Shown here piece after piece: positions 31,507 through 42,560 of a stretch of 64,000 nucleotides of DNA. Origin of the DNA: Labilithrix sp. (lineage in GTDB: Bacteria; Myxococcota_A; Polyangia; Polyangiales; Polyangiaceae). Each line of letters begins with the position of its first letter. Positions within the stretch are counted from its first letter, which is position 1. The notes beneath the pieces were generated by a model. That model ran no database searches and had not been told where the DNA came from. It saw only the letters and a list, made by a program, of their open reading frames with translations. A program made the translations under genes and the position numbers. The DNA lies in contig JAHBWF010000007.1 of NCBI GenBank assembly GCA_019637105.1, positions 41,552 to 105,551 of the forward strand, written 5' to 3'.

Positions 31507-32903
31507 GCGACGCCCTCGCGGACGACGTGTTCGCGAGGAGGACGCCGGCTCGCGCGGTGCTCCTCATCGCGCTGCCGCTCGCGACGAGCGCGGCGATTCG
31601 CTACGCCGTCGAGCTGTCGACGGCCTACTGGATCGGCAAGCTCGGCGTCGCGGCGCTCTCGATCGCGACGGGGCTCGGCACGTTCATGTCGCTCTCGCGC
31701 ATGTTCGCCGGCCTCACGTGCGCGGGGACGTCGGCGGTCATCGGGCGCATGCTCGGCGAAGGCCGCCGGCGCGACGCTTCACGCACCGCGCAGAAGGTCA
31801 CGGCCGTCGCGCTCGTCCTCGGCGCCGCGATCGCCGGCGCCGCGCTCGTGGCCTCGCCGCGCGCCCTCGACGCGCTCGCGATGTCCGGCGACGCGCGCGT
31901 CGAGGCGTCGCGCTATCTCCACGTGCTGCTCCTCGGGCTCCCGTTGTCCTTCGGGATGATGGCGATGAACGGCGTGCTCGTCGGCCTCGGCAGGCCGCGC
32001 GCGAGCATGATCGCGAGCTCCGCGTCGTTCGCCGTCACGTTCGTCACGACGCCGCTCCTCTTGCGAGCGCTCGGCGCGGGCGTCTGGGGCGCCGGCGCGG
32101 CGCAGGTCGCCGGAGACGCCGTCGGCTACGCCATCGGGCTGCGCGCCCTCGGCGCGTACACCGGCGCGGCCGGCGTCATGCCGTGGCGCGAGCGCCTCGC
32201 GCGCGTCGGGGAGCTCTGGCCGGTGCTCCGCGTCGGCGCGCCGCTCACCGCCGACGCCGTCGTCCACGGCGCGGTGTGGTTCGTCCTCGTCGCGTTCCTC
32301 TCGCGCTACGGCGGCGAGTACGTCGCGGCGCAGGGGACGGAGGAGCGGCTCACGCAGATCCTCGACATCCCCACGGACGGCGTCGCCCCGGCGGCGGCGA
32401 CGCTCGTCGGGTACAACCTCGGGCGAGGCCGCCGGCGCGAGGCGGTCCGCGTCGTCGGCCTCGCGCTCGGCGTGGTCGTGTCCGTCGCGATCGGCGGAGC
32501 GCTCGTCCTCCGGCTCGCGCCCGGGCCCGTCGTGGCGTGGATCTGCAGCGAGCCCGCCTTCGTGCACGTCGGAGCCCAGGTCCTCGCGGTCGCCTCCTTC
32601 GGACTCGTCTTCGTCGGCGCGCGCTCCGTCCTCGAGGCCACGTTCGGCGCCACGGGCGACACCGTCCCGCCCGTCGTCGTCGGGCTCGTGATCGCCCTCG
32701 CGCGGATCCCGCTCGCCTACCTGTTCGCGGTGAAGATGGGAAAGGGCGGCCTCGGCGTGGCGTGGGCCGTCAACTCGACGCTCGCGCTGCAGACCCTGGC
32801 GCTCGGCGCGCTCCTCGTCCTCCGCTTCGATCGCGCGAGGTCGGAGGCGCCCGCGCGCCTCCCGCGAGGCCCCGCCGTCGCCTCGATCGACGCGGCGCCG
32901 TAA
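31503..32903 (+). CDS. MATE-family efflux transporter
   Basis: The 466-residue inner-membrane protein has about 12 hydrophobic helices and the two-fold repeat of MATE antiporters (ALPLATSAAIRYAVEL near the start; RVGAPLTADAVVHGAVWF at the second half). MATE proteins export cationic organic compounds using a Na+ or H+ gradient. It ends the kamA operon by translational overlap and is a natural exporter for a basic, beta-lysine-type product. The last 25 residues are charged and cytoplasmic. Confidence 0.9.
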   Translation: MSDALADDVFARRTPARAVLLIALPLATSAAIRYAVELSTAYWIGKLGVAALSIATGLGTFMSLSRMFAGLTCAGTSAVIGRMLGEGRRRDASRTAQKVTAVALVLGAAIAGAALVASPRALDALAMSGDARVEASRYLHVLLLGLPLSFGMMAMNGVLVGLGRPRASMIASSASFAVTFVTTPLLLRALGAGVWGAGAAQVAGDAVGYAIGLRALGAYTGAAGVMPWRERLARVGELWPVLRVGAPLTADAVVHGAVWFVLVAFLSRYGGEYVAAQGTEERLTQILDIPTDGVAPAAATLVGYNLGRGRRREAVRVVGLALGVVVSVAIGGALVLRLAPGPVVAWICSEPAFVHVGAQVLAVASFGLVFVGARSVLEATFGATGDTVPPVVVGLVIALARIPLAYLFAVKMGKGGLGVAWAVNSTLALQTLALGALLVLRFDRARSEAPARLPRGPAVASIDAAP

Positions 32904-32911
32904 CCGCGGCC

Positions 32912-32993
32912 GCGACCCGAGCCGACCGCGACCCGGGCCGACCGCGCCGGCGACCCGAGCCGACCGCACCGGCGACCCGGGCCGACCGCGACC
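32912..32993. repeat. Four imperfect copies of GACCCGRGCCGACCGC downstream of the MATE gene
   Basis: Units of 16 bases separated by 0-6 bases repeat four times with alternating CGAGCC and CGGGCC. They begin directly after the operon stop. No transcription terminator hairpin is evident; the array probably arose by slippage. Confidence 0.5.
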
Positions 32994-33079
32994 CCGCGCT
33001 GCAGAGCTCGCGCGGCGAGCCCGCGGGCCAGGCCGCGACGGGTTGGCGGCGAGCGCGCCGTTGGGAGTAGCCTAGGAGC

Positions 33080-33688
33080 ATGGCGAACGACGCGCGGCAC
33101 CTCGATTTCGTCCTCTCACGTCGCAGCGCCACCAAGCTCGACGCGCCGGGTCCGTCGCGCGAGCAGCTCGAGCAGGTGCTGCTCGCGGCCGGCGCGGTCC
33201 CCGACCACGGGCTCCTCCGCCCCTTCCGCTTCGTCATCGCGGAGGGCGACGGCCGCGCTCGGTTCGGCGACGCGCTGGCGGCGGCGGCGGCCGAGCGCCG
33301 GCCCGAGGCTCCGGCGGCCCTGCTCGAGAAGGTGCGCGAGAAGGCCTTCCGATCGCCGACCGTGGTGGTGCTCATCGCGTCGCCGAAGGCCGGCAAGATC
33401 GAGACGTGGGAGCAGCACGCGACGGCCGCCTGCGCGGGCTACGCGATCGTGCTCGCCGCGCACGCGCTCGGCGTCGGGGCGGTGTGGAAGAGCGTGCCGT
33501 TCACGAAGGGCAAGGCCCTCGCCGAGACGCTCGGCCTCGACGAGAACGAGGAGATGCTCGGATGGATCCACCTCGGCACGGCGACGCGCGAGGGGGAGCT
33601 CTCGCCCCGCGCGCCGCTCGCGCTCGGCGAGATCGCCTCCGTGCTCGACGGCGCGGGGCGGAGGCCTTACTCCGGCGCGTCCGACTAG
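33080..33688 (+). CDS. Nitroreductase-family flavoprotein (YdjA-like)
   Basis: The 202-residue protein is a short FMN nitroreductase. The opening LSRRSATKLDAPGPSREQLEQVL and LLRPFRFVIAEG contain the usual FMN-phosphate arginine and proline, and the C-terminal half has GVGAVWKSVPF and GWIHLGTA. Length and lack of a long insertion fit the YdjA subgroup, which reduces nitro groups with NAD(P)H. The start ATG follows CCTAGGAGC. The RelA/SpoT-type gene begins 77 bases downstream on the same strand. Confidence 0.88.
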   Translation: MANDARHLDFVLSRRSATKLDAPGPSREQLEQVLLAAGAVPDHGLLRPFRFVIAEGDGRARFGDALAAAAAERRPEAPAALLEKVREKAFRSPTVVVLIASPKAGKIETWEQHATAACAGYAIVLAAHALGVGAVWKSVPFTKGKALAETLGLDENEEMLGWIHLGTATREGELSPRAPLALGEIASVLDGAGRRPYSGASD

Positions 33689-33765
33689 ACCGCCGCGCCG
33701 GTCGCTTCGCCGCCCTCCGCCGGGCGCTCGACGGTGGCGGGCCTTTCCGCCAAGATGACCGCTCG

Positions 33766-34863
33766 ATGGCCTACGAGGCGCTGCTCGAGCAATACGACGT
33801 CCTCCTGTCCGCCCTCCGCGCGCGGGGGGAGGCCCTCGTCGCCGAGCTCACCGCGCTGCTCGCGTCCGATCCCACGCTCAAGGTGCACTCCGTGACGTTG
33901 CGGCTGAAGAGCCGCGAGAGCCTGGCGCAGAAGCTCGCGCGGCCGGATCGCAGCCACCGCGAGCTCTGGACGATCACCGATCTCATCGGCATCCGCGTGA
34001 TCATGTACTTCGAGGACGCCGTCGACCGCGTCGGCGGGCTCGTCGAGTCGCGGCTGCCCGTCGATTTCGTGCACTCGAGCGACAAGCGCCGCCGCGAGCC
34101 GACCGAGTTCGGCTACCGCTCGCTCCACTACGTCTGCCGCGTCGGCGGCGACCTCCCGGCGAGCGCCCGCTTCGAGATCCAGGTGCGCACGGTGCTCGAG
34201 CACGCGTGGGCGGAGATCGAGCACGACCTCGGGTACAAGGCGACGGAGGCCGTGCCCGCCGGCGTCCGCCGGCGCCTGAACCGCCTCGCCGGCCTCCTCG
34301 AGCTCGCCGACCAGGAGTTCTGCGCGATCCGCCGCGACCTCGAGAGCTACGCCGCCGCGCTCCCCGCACGCATCGAGGCCGCCGCCGCGCCCGTGCAGCT
34401 CGACCGGCTCTCGCTCCTCGCGCTCCTCGACTGCGCCGAGGTGAAGGCGCTCGATCGCGCGATCGCCCTCGTCCTCGAGAAGGAGCTCGGCGACGAGCCC
34501 TTCTACCCCGACTACCTCCTCAAGATGCTCGCCTCGAGCGGCGTCCGCACGGTCGCGGAGGCGCGCGCGGGCGTCGAGCGGCACGAGGACGCCATCGTCG
34601 CGATGGTGAAGCCCTACTTCGCCTTCGCGTGGGAGACCTGGCAGCTCTCGCCCGATCGCATGGCCCGCATCTTTCGCGGCTACTCGCTCTTCTTCCTGGC
34701 CCACGTCGAGGTGCTCCGGACGTCGGCGCTCCGGATCGACAAAACCGAGCGCCTGGCGCGCCTCTACCGCGAGCTCGACTACCCCGACGACGCCGGCACG
34801 GCGCACCGCGTCGCGAGCACGCTCGTCGACGCCTTCGGGGACGTCGGGCTCGACGCCCGATGA
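33766..34863 (+). CDS. RelA/SpoT synthetase-domain protein without hydrolase domain
   Basis: The 365-residue protein has a complete (p)ppGpp synthetase core in its first 210 residues: RLKSRESLAQKLAR, ITDLIGIRVIMYFED, EFGYRSLHYV and FEIQVRTVLEHAWAEIEHDLGYK, with the catalytic Asp, Gly-Tyr and EIQVRT glutamate present. There is no HD hydrolase domain. A helical C-terminal extension of about 150 residues is unlike the ACT/TGS domains of RelA, so it is a small-alarmone-synthetase-type enzyme with an unknown accessory region. Some such enzymes are toxins that modify nucleotides or tRNA; no small antitoxin gene is adjacent, so a housekeeping or stress role is as likely. Starts at ATG 33766. Confidence 0.88.
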   Translation: MAYEALLEQYDVLLSALRARGEALVAELTALLASDPTLKVHSVTLRLKSRESLAQKLARPDRSHRELWTITDLIGIRVIMYFEDAVDRVGGLVESRLPVDFVHSSDKRRREPTEFGYRSLHYVCRVGGDLPASARFEIQVRTVLEHAWAEIEHDLGYKATEAVPAGVRRRLNRLAGLLELADQEFCAIRRDLESYAAALPARIEAAAAPVQLDRLSLLALLDCAEVKALDRAIALVLEKELGDEPFYPDYLLKMLASSGVRTVAEARAGVERHEDAIVAMVKPYFAFAWETWQLSPDRMARIFRGYSLFFLAHVEVLRTSALRIDKTERLARLYRELDYPDDAGTAHRVASTLVDAFGDVGLDAR

Positions 34864-34912
34864 ACGAGGAGGACGCGGCCGTGCGTTATCGGGGCATGAG
34901 CGGGCGGGCGCG

Positions 34913-36199
34913 ATGATCTCGACGGCGGCGAGGTGGATGCCCGCGGCGCTGCTGGCGGTGACCGTGATCGGTTGCGGCCGCCTGACGACACGACCGAAGC
35001 CCTCGGACGGCCCGTCGTCGAGCGCCGTCGCCGACGCCCCGCCGCGTCCGGCAGGCGGCCTTGCGCCGCTCGACGCGGCCGACGGCCGCGAGGACGCCGA
35101 CGAGGTCGCGGAGGTCCGATCGATCCCGCTGGAGGGAGGGAGCTCGATCACGCTCCGCCCCGTCGGCGCCGCGCTCATCGAGCTCACGCTCGAGGCGGCG
35201 GCCGCAGACTCGGGGAGCTGGCGACGGGTCGAGATCGAGCGCCGGCGCGCGCCGGCCGCCGACGCCGGCGAGACGACCCAACGCGACGCGTTCGAGCGGC
35301 CCCCGGCGGGGAGCCGCGATCGCGGCTGGAAGCGACGCCTCCACGCGGCGGTGAGCGGGGCGACCTACGCGTACCGCGCGCGCAGCGCCGGGGCGTGGTC
35401 GACGGAGGTGACGGTACGCGCGCCGGCGCCGAGCGGTCCCCCCGGCGCGCCGCGCTCCGTGCGCGTCGACGCCGTGACGCCGTTCGCGGCTCGGATCGCG
35501 TGGGACGCCGAGACGCGCGGCGTGGCGGGGTTCGAGGTGCTGGCACGACCGAGCGACGCGCCCGACTTCACCCGAGTGGCGCTGCTCGGCCCCGAAGCCC
35601 GCGAGCTCGTCCACCACATGCGGGTCCCCGGAGAGCGCCTCGACTACCGGGTGCGCGCGTTCAACGGGCGGGGTCCGTCGGCCGCCGTCGCCGGCGCCGC
35701 CTTCACCATGCCGACCGGCCCCGATCCGACGAGCCGCGACGCCCGCGCGATGGGCCCGTGCGTCGCCCCCGTTCGCGCTCCGCCGAAGAGCGCCGGGTGC
35801 AACCCGTCCGTCGAGACGCTCGACGACGGGACCGGGCACGCCGTCACGAACGCCCCCAGCGCCGGCGACGGCTGCCGGCGACGGCTGCTCGGCACCTATG
35901 CGGGCTGCACGCGCGAGCTCGGCGTGTTCGAGCTTCAGGCCGACGTCGTCGCCGTCCCCGGCCACGCCGACGAGGGCTTCCCGCTGCTCCGCGCGGTCGC
36001 GGGCGCCGGCCAGTACGTCGGCGCGCGCGTCCAGACGCTCCGCTTCGCGCGCGGCCGCTACGTCGTCGCCGACGAGGCCGCCCTCTGCGGCGAGAACGAC
36101 CCCGACGACATCGCTCCGACGACCGGCACGGTCGACGACGACGTCACCCGGAGCTCGCCGCCCTTCGCCGCGTGCCAGTGGGGACCGACGCCCTGGTGA
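34913..36199 (+). CDS. Lipoprotein with fibronectin type III-like domains
   Basis: The 428-residue protein has a signal ending in lipobox VIGC (C21). About residues 150-250 carry one fibronectin III-like fold (PSGPPGAPRSVRVDAVTPF, then RIAWDAET and YRVRAFNGRGPS), and the region before it is another beta-sandwich candidate. The C-terminal 130 residues have six cysteines in the pattern of short disulphide-linked loops. It is probably a surface protein that binds polymer or other cells. It begins 49 bases after the RelA/SpoT-type gene. No enzyme motif seen. Confidence 0.75.
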   Translation: MISTAARWMPAALLAVTVIGCGRLTTRPKPSDGPSSSAVADAPPRPAGGLAPLDAADGREDADEVAEVRSIPLEGGSSITLRPVGAALIELTLEAAAADSGSWRRVEIERRRAPAADAGETTQRDAFERPPAGSRDRGWKRRLHAAVSGATYAYRARSAGAWSTEVTVRAPAPSGPPGAPRSVRVDAVTPFAARIAWDAETRGVAGFEVLARPSDAPDFTRVALLGPEARELVHHMRVPGERLDYRVRAFNGRGPSAAVAGAAFTMPTGPDPTSRDARAMGPCVAPVRAPPKSAGCNPSVETLDDGTGHAVTNAPSAGDGCRRRLLGTYAGCTRELGVFELQADVVAVPGHADEGFPLLRAVAGAGQYVGARVQTLRFARGRYVVADEAALCGENDPDDIAPTTGTVDDDVTRSSPPFAACQWGPTPW

Positions 36200-36371
36200 G
36201 ACGATCGCCGCGCGCGGCGGCCTCGTTCGAGCACGCACGCCGCCGTCCGGATGACGCGCGACGTAGGCGGGCTTCACGGCTCGACGACGCGAGCTCGAGG
36301 ACGCGGCGGCGCGGTCGACGAAGACGAGGACCGGCTCCACTTAATCGATCAATATTCTCAGCCGCTTGCGC

Positions 36372-36399
36372 CACGCCCAGAAAAAGTGCTCCGGGCGTG
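36372..36399. terminator. Hairpin before the YCII-family gene
   Basis: CACGCCC and GGGCGTG form a 7-bp stem with a 14-base A-rich loop (36372-36378 and 36393-36399), downstream of the FN3 lipoprotein gene. It may be that gene's terminator, or lie in the leader of the YCII-family gene. The A/T-rich TTAATCGATCAATATT just before it could be a promoter. Confidence 0.35.
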
Positions 36400-36478
36400 T
36401 CGATCTCGGTCGGGGTCGCGCGTCGTCTCTACGAACGGCCCGCGAGACGGCGCGGGCTTCGAGCGAAAGGACAGGACG

Positions 36479-36928
36479 ATGAGGGTCATGGTGATCGTGA
36501 AGGCGACGAAGAACAGCGAAGCGGGCATCATGCCGGGCGAGAAGCTCCTCGCCGAGATGGGCAAGTACAACGAGGAGCTCGTCAAGGCCGGCGTCATGGT
36601 CGCGGGCGAGGGGCTTCACCCGAGCGTGAAGGGCAAGCGCGTCGTCTTCTCGGGGGGCAAGCGCCACGTCGTCGACGGTCCCTTCATCGAGACGAAGGAG
36701 CTCGTCGCCGGCTTCTGGCTCTGGCAGGTCCAGTCGATGGAGGAAGCCGTCGCGTGGGCGAGCCGATGCCCCGATCCGATGCCGGGCGAGGACGCCGAGC
36801 TCGAGATTCGGCCCGTCTTCGAGGCCGAGGACTTCGGCGCGGAGTTCACCCCCGAGCTCCGCGCGCAGGAGGATCGCCTCCGCGCCGAGATCGAGGCGGC
36901 CCATCAGCGCAAAAATCAGAGCAAGTAG
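36479..36928 (+). CDS. YCII/DGPF-domain protein
   Basis: The 149-residue protein is a YciI-like ferredoxin-fold (dimeric alpha/beta barrel) protein of the DGPF class: MVIVKATKNSEAG at the start, then VVDGPFIETKELVAGFWLW, which contains the DGPF element. These proteins often sit beside ECF sigma factors or act as small dehalogenase-like enzymes; no sigma factor is seen here. The C-terminal helix is charged. Its 3' end overlaps the following convergent gene by 13 bases. Confidence 0.88.
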   Translation: MRVMVIVKATKNSEAGIMPGEKLLAEMGKYNEELVKAGVMVAGEGLHPSVKGKRVVFSGGKRHVVDGPFIETKELVAGFWLWQVQSMEEAVAWASRCPDPMPGEDAELEIRPVFEAEDFGAEFTPELRAQEDRLRAEIEAAHQRKNQSK

Positions 36929-37362
36929 ACCTCGGCCGACCGCGCCTCGAGCGCCTCGATCGCGCGGTAGGCGCCGAGATCGGCGAGGGCGCGGACGAAG
37001 CGCTCGACGAGGCTGCCCGCGGGCGCGCCGGCGGGCACGGCCGCGCGGACGCCGTCGGCGGGTGCGCGCGCCGGGATCACCCGCGGCAGGAGCACCTGCA
37101 CCTCGTAGCCGCGGAGGTCCTCGCCCGCGCCGTCCGGGGCGCCGCGATCCGTGAAGCGCGCCTCGAGGCGCGCGACGCGTCCGTCGTCCTCGTCGAACGC
37201 GAACTCGAACGACCAGAGCCTTCGGGCGCACGGGAGCGACGAGACCTCGAGGAAGACGCGCGTCACGTCCGCCACCACCAGCGAGCGGAGCTCCGCGATC
37301 CGCTGGCACAGGCGCTCGTGGAGCGCCTCGACCTCGAAGCGCGAAGGTGGGACCCGGACCAT
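36916..37362 (-). CDS. Conserved-looking protein of unknown function
   Basis: The 148-residue protein is soluble and alternates beta-rich and helical sequence (RLWSFEFAFDEDDGRVARLEARF, then RGYEVQVLLPRVIP). There is no signal peptide, membrane segment or recognised motif. Convergent with the YCII gene, with a 13-base overlap of the two ends. Its start codon lies within CGGACCATCGCGAGGC on the plus strand, a 16-base string that recurs inside the adjacent inverted-repeat element, 16 bases away. The element may therefore have shaped the gene's 5' end. Confidence 0.6.
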   Translation of the reverse strand: MVRVPPSRFEVEALHERLCQRIAELRSLVVADVTRVFLEVSSLPCARRLWSFEFAFDEDDGRVARLEARFTDRGAPDGAGEDLRGYEVQVLLPRVIPARAPADGVRAAVPAGAPAGSLVERFVRALADLGAYRAIEALEARSAEVYLL

Positions 37363-37377
37363 CGCGAGGCGCCCCTA

Positions 37378-37525
37378 GTGTCCTGAGTCCATGGTTCGTC
37401 GGACCATCGCGAGGCCCGCTTCGCCTGGGAGGGCCTCGCGATTCCCCGACAAAGCCGAACGTCCGACGCGGGACACGCTACGTTTTCTCATTTCCCGTGC
37501 CCGAGTCCTCGCGGACTCGGGACAC
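37378..37525. mobile_element. 148-bp miniature inverted-repeat element, copy B
   Basis: This is the inverted counterpart of the element at 9772-9919 and has the same length. Its ends are GTGTCCTGAGTCC and GGACTCGGGACAC, flanked by CTA and TAG, so the insertion looks like a TA (or CTAG) target duplication as made by IS630/Tc1-type transposases. The inner hairpin arms are TCGCGAGGCCC and GGGCCTCGCGA. It lies between two divergent genes (DUF4336 gene and 148-residue protein) and could influence either promoter. It codes for nothing. Confidence 0.8.
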
Positions 37526-37621
37526 TAGTAGCAAACGCGGCGACCGGCCGACGAGCAGGATCGTACGCGCCCGACCGGACCCACACTGGACCCCCGCCGC
37601 CCCGGCCCCTAGGAAGGGCTC

Positions 37622-38290
37622 ATGCTCGCGCCCTTCGCGGAGGACGTCTGGATCGAGGCCCGCCCGCTCCGCTTCTTCGGCGTCGAGGTCGGCACGCGGA
37701 TGACCGTCGTGCGCATGCGCGACGGCGGGCTGTTCGTCCACTCGCCCGTCGCGCTCGACGACGCGACCCGCGAGGCCGTCGACGCGCTCGGCGAGGTGCG
37801 GGCGATCGTGGCGCCGAGCCTGTTCCACCACCTCTACGTCGGCGAATGGGCGAGCGCGTACCCGAAGGCCACGCTCGGCGCGGCCCCGGGGCTCGAGGTG
37901 AAGCGCGCGGACGTCGCGTGGACGCACGTGCTCGGCGACGCCCCGCTCTGGGCGGACGACTTCGACCAGGTCCACGTGAGCTCGCGGACGATGGAGAACG
38001 AGGTCGTCTTCTTCCACCGCGAGAGCCGCACGATCGTGTCGTGCGACATCATCTTCAACCTCGCGAGCCACCCGTCGTGGGTGACGCGCGCCGTCGGGCG
38101 CCTGCTCGGCGCGCGCGAGCCCGGCCCGACGGTGCTCGAGCACGTGATGATGCGGAGGCGCCGCGCGAAGGCGCGGGAGGAGATCGATCGCGTCGTCGCG
38201 TGGGGCGCGGAGCGCCTCGTCATCGCCCACGGCGATCCGATCGCGTCGAACGCGAGCGACGTCCTCGCGCGCGGCTTCTCCTGGCTGTAG
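37622..38290 (+). CDS. DUF4336 protein (metallo-beta-lactamase-like)
   Basis: The 222-residue protein matches the DUF4336 pattern: RPLRFFGVEVGTRMTVVRMR, GGLFVHSPVAL, IVAPSLFHHLYVGEW and a late LVIAHGDPIA. The fold resembles metallo-beta-lactamases, but the full HxHxDH zinc motif is absent; the single HH and the HGD may still hold metal. Function unknown. No signal peptide. The ATG at 37622 is 96 bases from the end of the inverted-repeat element. Confidence 0.82.
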   Translation: MLAPFAEDVWIEARPLRFFGVEVGTRMTVVRMRDGGLFVHSPVALDDATREAVDALGEVRAIVAPSLFHHLYVGEWASAYPKATLGAAPGLEVKRADVAWTHVLGDAPLWADDFDQVHVSSRTMENEVVFFHRESRTIVSCDIIFNLASHPSWVTRAVGRLLGAREPGPTVLEHVMMRRRRAKAREEIDRVVAWGAERLVIAHGDPIASNASDVLARGFSWL

Positions 38291-38352
38291 GGCGAGGCAC
38301 GAGCGCCGCGGCGGATCCGTCGCCGGGGCCGCCCGCGACGTCGACGCGGCCG

Positions 38353-38421
38353 GTCGGACGAGGCGGCGCGGAGAAGTCGGACGCGGCGGCGCGGAGAAGT
38401 CGGACGCGGCGGCGCGGAGAA
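38353..38421. repeat. Three tandem 23-bp units
   Basis: Units of GTCGGACG-M-GGCGGCGCGGAGAA at 38353-38375, 38376-38398 and 38399-38421 are identical except for one base in the first. They fill the gap between the converging DUF4336 and decarboxylase genes. Confidence 0.75.
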
Positions 38422-38442
38422 GACGAGGCGCCGGCGAACGCG

Positions 38443-39888
38443 TCAACCGCGGCGGGCCGCGGCGCGCGCCTGGTCGAGGGCGTCGACGAGGCGATCGATG
38501 TCGCGCTCCTCGGTGCGATGGTTGTTCACGCAGGCGCGGAGCGCGCGGGCGCCGCTCGCGAAGCGGGGCACGGAGATCCATCCTCCGGCCGAGCCGATCG
38601 TGGCGCGCGCGACGGCGTCGAGGAACCGATTGTCCCGCGCGCCGCTGCCCTCCGACGCGTCGACGAAGCACACGATCGGGAGCGGCGTGTCGTTGACGAT
38701 CCGCCACCGGCGCGCGCGCAGCCCTTCGCGCAGCCGATCCGCGAGCGCCACCTGCCGGCGGAGCGACGCCGCGTAGCCGTCCCACCCGAGCGTCGCGAGC
38801 GGCAAGAGGAGCCTCAGCCCGAGGAAGCGGCGCGACCACTGGATCGATCGCGCGTAGGGATCGCTCGAGCCGTCGCGCGGCATGTAGCCGGTGTTGGCGC
38901 CGAAGACGCGCTCGAGGATCCCCTCGCGGCGCGTGAGGAACGTGCCCGTGCCGATCGGCGCCGACATCACCTTGTGCGCGTCGAACGTGATCGAGTCGGC
39001 GCGCTCGACGCCGTCGATCGCGGAGCGGAGCTCGGGCACGAGCGCCGCGAGGCCGCCCCACGCCGCGTCGACGTGCAGCCAGCAGCGCTCTCGCGCCGCG
39101 ATCGTCGCGATCTCGTCCAGCGGGTCGATGCCCCCCGAGCTCGTGGTGCCTGCGGTGGCGACGACGAGGAGCGGCAGCGCGCCGTTCCTCCGGTCGTCCG
39201 CGATCGCCTCGCGGAGCGCGGCGGGCTTCATCCGGTGCGCGGCGTCGGCCGAGACGACGCGCACGGCGCCCTCTCCGATGCCCGCGAGGCGCGCCGCGCG
39301 GCGGACCGTGGCGTGCCCCTCCGTCGACACGTAGACGCGCGGCTCGGCGGGGAGCGCGCGGACGCCGCGCTCCCCGACCTCCGGGGAGGTCGCGAAGAGC
39401 GCGCACGCGAGCGCCGTCATGTTGGCCTCGCCCCCGCCGGTGGTGAACGCGCCGCGGCACGCGCTCGGCGCCCAGCCGAACCGCGCTCCGAGCTCCGCGA
39501 TCAAGCGCTCCTCGATCGCGACGGGCCAGGGGGCGTGCCCGCGCGTGGCGAGCTGCGCGTTGTAGGCGGAGACGATCGCGTCCGCGACGACCGTGAGCGC
39601 CGCCGGCGCCGAGTTGAAGAGCCCGAAGTACCGCGGATGGTCCGTATGCACGACGCCGTCCTCGAGCGCGCGCACGACCTCGTCGAGCAGGGCGCCGGGC
39701 TCGCGCGGGCCGTCGAGGTCGAGGCGTCCGACCTCCTCCGCGATCGCGTCGTTCGAACGACCCGGCACGAGCGGCGCGTCGGGCTCGGAGAGCGCGACGA
39801 CGTGCTGCTCGAGGAGCTCCGCCACGCGACGCCAGAGCGCCGCGCGCGCCTCGGGATCGAGATCGAGCGCCGAACCGCGTCGCTTCAT
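38443..39888 (-). CDS. PLP-dependent group II decarboxylase (aromatic-amino-acid/glutamate type)
   Basis: The 481-residue protein has the group II decarboxylase fold with PLP lysine K306 in ITFDAHKVMSAPIGTG, the preceding HVDAAWGG and a GGGEANMTAL anchor region. Conserved surroundings fit L-2,4-diaminobutyrate, tyrosine/DOPA or glutamate decarboxylases; the substrate cannot be fixed without alignment. Product amines are often used in siderophore or polyamine synthesis. It is transcribed towards the tandem repeats. The UvrA-like gene lies 55 bases upstream on the same strand, so they may share a transcript. Confidence 0.85.
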   Translation of the reverse strand: MKRRGSALDLDPEARAALWRRVAELLEQHVVALSEPDAPLVPGRSNDAIAEEVGRLDLDGPREPGALLDEVVRALEDGVVHTDHPRYFGLFNSAPAALTVVADAIVSAYNAQLATRGHAPWPVAIEERLIAELGARFGWAPSACRGAFTTGGGEANMTALACALFATSPEVGERGVRALPAEPRVYVSTEGHATVRRAARLAGIGEGAVRVVSADAAHRMKPAALREAIADDRRNGALPLLVVATAGTTSSGGIDPLDEIATIAARERCWLHVDAAWGGLAALVPELRSAIDGVERADSITFDAHKVMSAPIGTGTFLTRREGILERVFGANTGYMPRDGSSDPYARSIQWSRRFLGLRLLLPLATLGWDGYAASLRRQVALADRLREGLRARRWRIVNDTPLPIVCFVDASEGSGARDNRFLDAVARATIGSAGGWISVPRFASGARALRACVNNHRTEERDIDRLVDALDQARAAARRG

Positions 39889-39943
39889 CGCGCGACGAGC
39901 ATACCCTCACGCGACCGCCGGCCCATCGGCGCGCGACGGACGG

Positions 39944-42388
<2,445 letters not shown>

Positions 42389-42560
42389 GTCATCACGGCC
42401 TGCGCGTCCTGCACCATGGCGACGGCGTGGACGACGACGGCCCCCGTAGAGGCGATGGACACCGGGCGGCGGAGCTGCCGGACCCGTTGGTTCCAGCTCG
42501 AGCGGACCTCCTCCGAAGACGAGCCCGACGCGGCCCGCGGGGGCACGAACCTCGACCGGC

